From assembly GCA_964057225.1 (NCBI GenBank), contig OZ059900.1, forward strand, positions 10,911,001-10,975,000: a stretch of 64,000 nucleotides of DNA, in the 5' to 3' direction. Below, piece after piece: positions 61,222 through 64,000 of this stretch (positions are counted from its first letter, which is position 1; each line of letters opens with the position of its first letter). The notes beneath the pieces are model-generated. The model did not search any database, was not told where the DNA came from, and was given only the letters and a program-made list of their open reading frames with translations. The position numbers and the translations under genes were made by a program. Source of the DNA: Auanema rhodensis (lineage: Eukaryota; Nematoda; Chromadorea; Rhabditida; Rhabditidae).

Positions 61222-64000
61222 GCATTAGAAATGGAATGTTTTGTCTTAAAATGTGATTTTAAGGGATTCTCGATGTCAAAAACCATATGGTGACGTCAGA
61301 ATTAGCAGATTCTCAAATTTTTTTCGGGTGGTATAAATCAATACCTCTTTCCAAAAAAGGTTCATATCTCAATCAGAAATAGATTATTTTGTCTCAAAAT
61401 CTGATTTTAAGGGATTCTCGATGTCGAAAACCATATGGTGACGTCAGAATTGGCAGATTCTCAAATTTTTTTCGGGTGGTATAAATCAATACCTCTTTCC
61501 AAAAAAGGTTCATATCTCAATCAGAAATAGATTATTTTGTCTCAAAATCTGATTTTAAGGGATTCTCGATGTCGAAAACCATATGGTGACGTCAGAATTG
61601 GCAGATTCTCAAATTTTTTTCGGGTGGTATTAATCAATACCTCTTACCAAAAAAGGTTCATATCTCAATCAGAAATAGATTATTTTGTCTCAAAATGTGA
61701 TTTTAAGGGATTCTCGATGTCGAAAACCATATGGTGACGTCAGAATTGGCAGATTCTCAAATTTTTTTCGGGTGGTATTAATCAATACCTCTTTCCAAAA
61801 AAGGTTCATATCTCAATCAGAAATAGATTATTTTGTCTCAAAATCTGATTTTAAGGGATTCTCGATGTCGAAAACCATATGGTGACGTCAGAATTGGCAG
61901 ATTCTCAAATTTTTTTCGGGTGGTATAAATCAATACCTCTTTCCAAAAAAGGTTCATATCTCAATCAGAAATAGATTATTTTGTCTCAAAATCTGATTTT
62001 AAGGGATTCTCGATGTCGAAAACCATATGGTGACGTCAGAATTGGCAGATTCTCAAATTTTTTTCGGGTGGTATTCATCAATACCTCTTACCAAAAAAGG
62101 TTCATATCTCAATCAGAAATAGATTATTTTGTCTCAAAATCTGATTTTAAGGGATTCTCGATGTCGAAAACCATATGGTGACGTCAGAATTGGCAGATTC
62201 TCAAATTTTTTTTGGGTGGTATTAATCAATACCTCTTTCCAAAAAAGGTTCATATCTCAATCAGAAATAGATTATTTTGTCTCAAAATCTGATTTTAAGG
62301 GATTCTCGATGTCAAAAACCATATGGTGACGTCAGAATTGGCAGATTCTCAAATTTTTTTTGGGTGGTATTAATCAATACCTCTTTCCAAAAAAGGTTCA
62401 TATCTCAATCAGAAATAGATTATTTTGTCTCAAAATGTGATTTTAAGGGATTCTCGATGTCGAAAACCATATGGTGACGTCAGAATTGGCAGATTCTCAA
62501 ATTTTTTTCGGGTGGTATTCATCAATACCTCTTACCAAAAAAGGTTCATATCTCAATCAGAAATAGATTATTTTGTCTCAAAATCTGATTTTAAGGGATT
62601 CTCGATGTCGAAAACCATATGGTGACGTCAGAATTGGCAGATTCTCAAATTTTTTTCGGGTGGTATTAATCAATACCTCTTACCAAAAAAGGTTCATATC
62701 TCAATCAGAAATAGATTATTTTGTCTCAAAATGTGATTTTAAGGGATTCTCGATGTCGAAAACCATATGGTGACGTCAGAATTGGCAGATTCTCAAATTT
62801 TTTTCGGGTGGTATTAATCAATACCTCTTTCCAAAAAAGGTTCATATCTCAATCAGAAATAGATTATTTTGTCTCAAAATCTGATTTTAAGGGATTCTCG
62901 ATGTCGAAAACCATATGGTGACGTCAGAATTGGCAGATTCTCAAATTTTTTTTGGGTGGTATTAATCAATACCTCTTTCCAAAAAAGGTTCATATCTCAA
63001 TCAGAAATAGATTATTTTGTCTCAAAATCTGATTTTAAGGGATTCTCGATGTCGAAAACCATATGGTGACGTCAGAATTGGCAGATTCTCAAATTTTTTT
63101 CGGGTGGTATTCATCAATACCTCTTACCAAAAAAGGTTCATATCTCAATCAGAAATAGATTATTTTGTCTCAAAATCTGATTTTAAGGGATTCTCGATGT
63201 CGAAAACCATATGGTGACGTCAGAATTGGCAGATTCTCAAATTTTTTTCGGGTGGTATTAATCAATACCTCTTACCAAAAAAGGTTCATATCTCAATCAG
63301 AAATAGATTATTTTGTCTCAAAATGTGATTTTAAGGGATTCTCGATGTCGAAAACCATATGGTGACGTCAGAATTGGCAGATTCTCAAATTTTTTTCGGG
63401 TGGTATTAATCAATACCTCTTACCAAAAAAGGTTCATATCTCAATCAGAAATAGATTATTTTGTCTCAAAATCTGATTTTAAGGGATTCTCGATGTCGAA
63501 AACCATATGGTGACGTCAGAATTGGCAGATTCTCAAATTTTTTTCGGGTGGTATAAATCAATACCTCTTACCAAAAAAGGTTCATATCTCAATCAGAAAT
63601 AGATTATTTTGTCTCAAAATCTGATTTTAAGGGATTCTCGATGTCGAAAACCATATGGTGACGTCAGAATTGGCAGATTCTCAAATTTTTTTCGGGTGGT
63701 ATTAATCAATACCTCTTACCAAAAAAGGTTCATATCTCAATCAGAAATAGATTATTTTGTCTCAAAATCTGATTTTAAGGGATTCTCGATGTCGAAAACC
63801 ATATGGTGACGTCAGAATTGGCAGATTCTCAAATTTTTTTCGGGTGGTATTAATCAATACCTCTTACCAAAAAAGGTTCATATCTCAATCAGAAATAGAT
63901 TATTTTGTCTCAAAATGTGATTTTAAGGGATTCTCGATGTCGAAAACCATATGGTGACGTCAGAATTGGCAGATTCTCAAATTTTTTTCGGGTGGTATTA
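61222..64000. repeat. 148-bp satellite array, about 19 monomers, continuing past the window
   Basis: Head-to-tail monomers of 148 bp run from a diverged left edge (about 61222) to the last base. Copies are nearly identical. Each carries a 10-bp palindrome ACCATATGGT overlapping TGACGTCA (the CRE/ATF palindrome), and a T7-8 tract before GGGTGGTAT. Variable sites recur in a few combinations: AAAATCTG or AAAATGTG; TTCGGG or TTTGGG; ATAAATC, ATTAATC or ATTCATC; CTTTCC or CTTACC. The leftmost monomer is most divergent (TCTTAAAATGTG, GAATTAGCAG), as expected at an array edge. Because 148 is 3x49+1, each monomer gives a false 66-codon frame; no protein is implied. The period is close to nucleosome core length. 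Probably heterochromatic satellite. Confidence 0.97.

Noticed and set aside
61537-63957. Many overlapping 66-codon open frames in the satellite
   Set aside because: They recur every 148 bp, overlap each other by a fixed offset, span monomer boundaries and are lost whenever a monomer has ATAAATC. They are a by-product of the repeat.

Overview
This window looks like AT-rich nuclear DNA of a nematode. Every protein gene recognised is animal-type and split into many small exons by introns of roughly 40-70 bases. Several start codons sit a few bases after a polypyrimidine-AG site with no exon in front, which is the mark of spliced-leader trans-splicing. The gene families are also characteristic of worms: an HNF4-type nuclear receptor, a netrin, a cytoplasmic intermediate filament, ShKT-domain and apple-domain secreted proteins, and an MBR-1-like transcription factor. 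I cannot name the species; a chromadorean outside Caenorhabditis is a guess.

Layout. Bases 1-2,400 hold a tRNA-Ser(GCU) and a rearranged Ty3/Gypsy element: two inverted LTR copies, a truncated pol fragment and a short gag fragment, flanked by a 39-bp direct repeat. Then follow, in order: a nuclear hormone receptor (+, 3.4-5.1 kb); ATG2 (+, 6.0-13.8 kb); a Meis/Prep-domain gene without a homeodomain (+, 14.4-17.3 kb) whose 2.3-kb intron carries a complete antisense gene for a secreted Asn/Ser-rich protein; a small PAN/apple secreted protein (+); an intermediate filament (-, 19.1-22.2 kb) with two possible N-termini; a single-pass membrane protein with LDL-receptor class A modules (+, 23.0-28.1 kb); netrin/UNC-6 (+, 28.6-32.5 kb) with a possible antisense pseudogene in one intron; a two-MAM-domain secreted protein (+); sideroflexin (+); a secreted Thr/Ser-rich protein (-); an MBR-1/E93-like factor with two pipsqueak HTH domains (-); a 3.5-kb gene-free stretch; CCDC22 (+); a three-ShKT-domain protein (+); a cytochrome P450 (-); a PLD3/4-like phospholipase D (+); a ninein/Bsg25D-like centrosomal protein (-); and a SNAP-25-family SNARE (+). 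From about 61.2 kb to the right edge the window is a 148-bp satellite array of about 19 copies that runs out of the window.

The genes do not form one pathway or an evident operon. Several belong to developmental or neuronal programmes (netrin, MBR-1-like, Meis-like, SNAP-25-like) and several to the cell surface or secretion. The most unusual items are the homeodomain-less Meis/Prep gene with its nested antisense gene, the long alternative head of the intermediate filament, and the satellite, in which every monomer carries a TGACGTCA palindrome overlapping a 10-bp palindrome. I saw no clear sign of a wholly new defence or mobile system. Exon joins were worked out by hand from splice sites and reading phase; those noted as phase-checked are reliable and the others are approximate.
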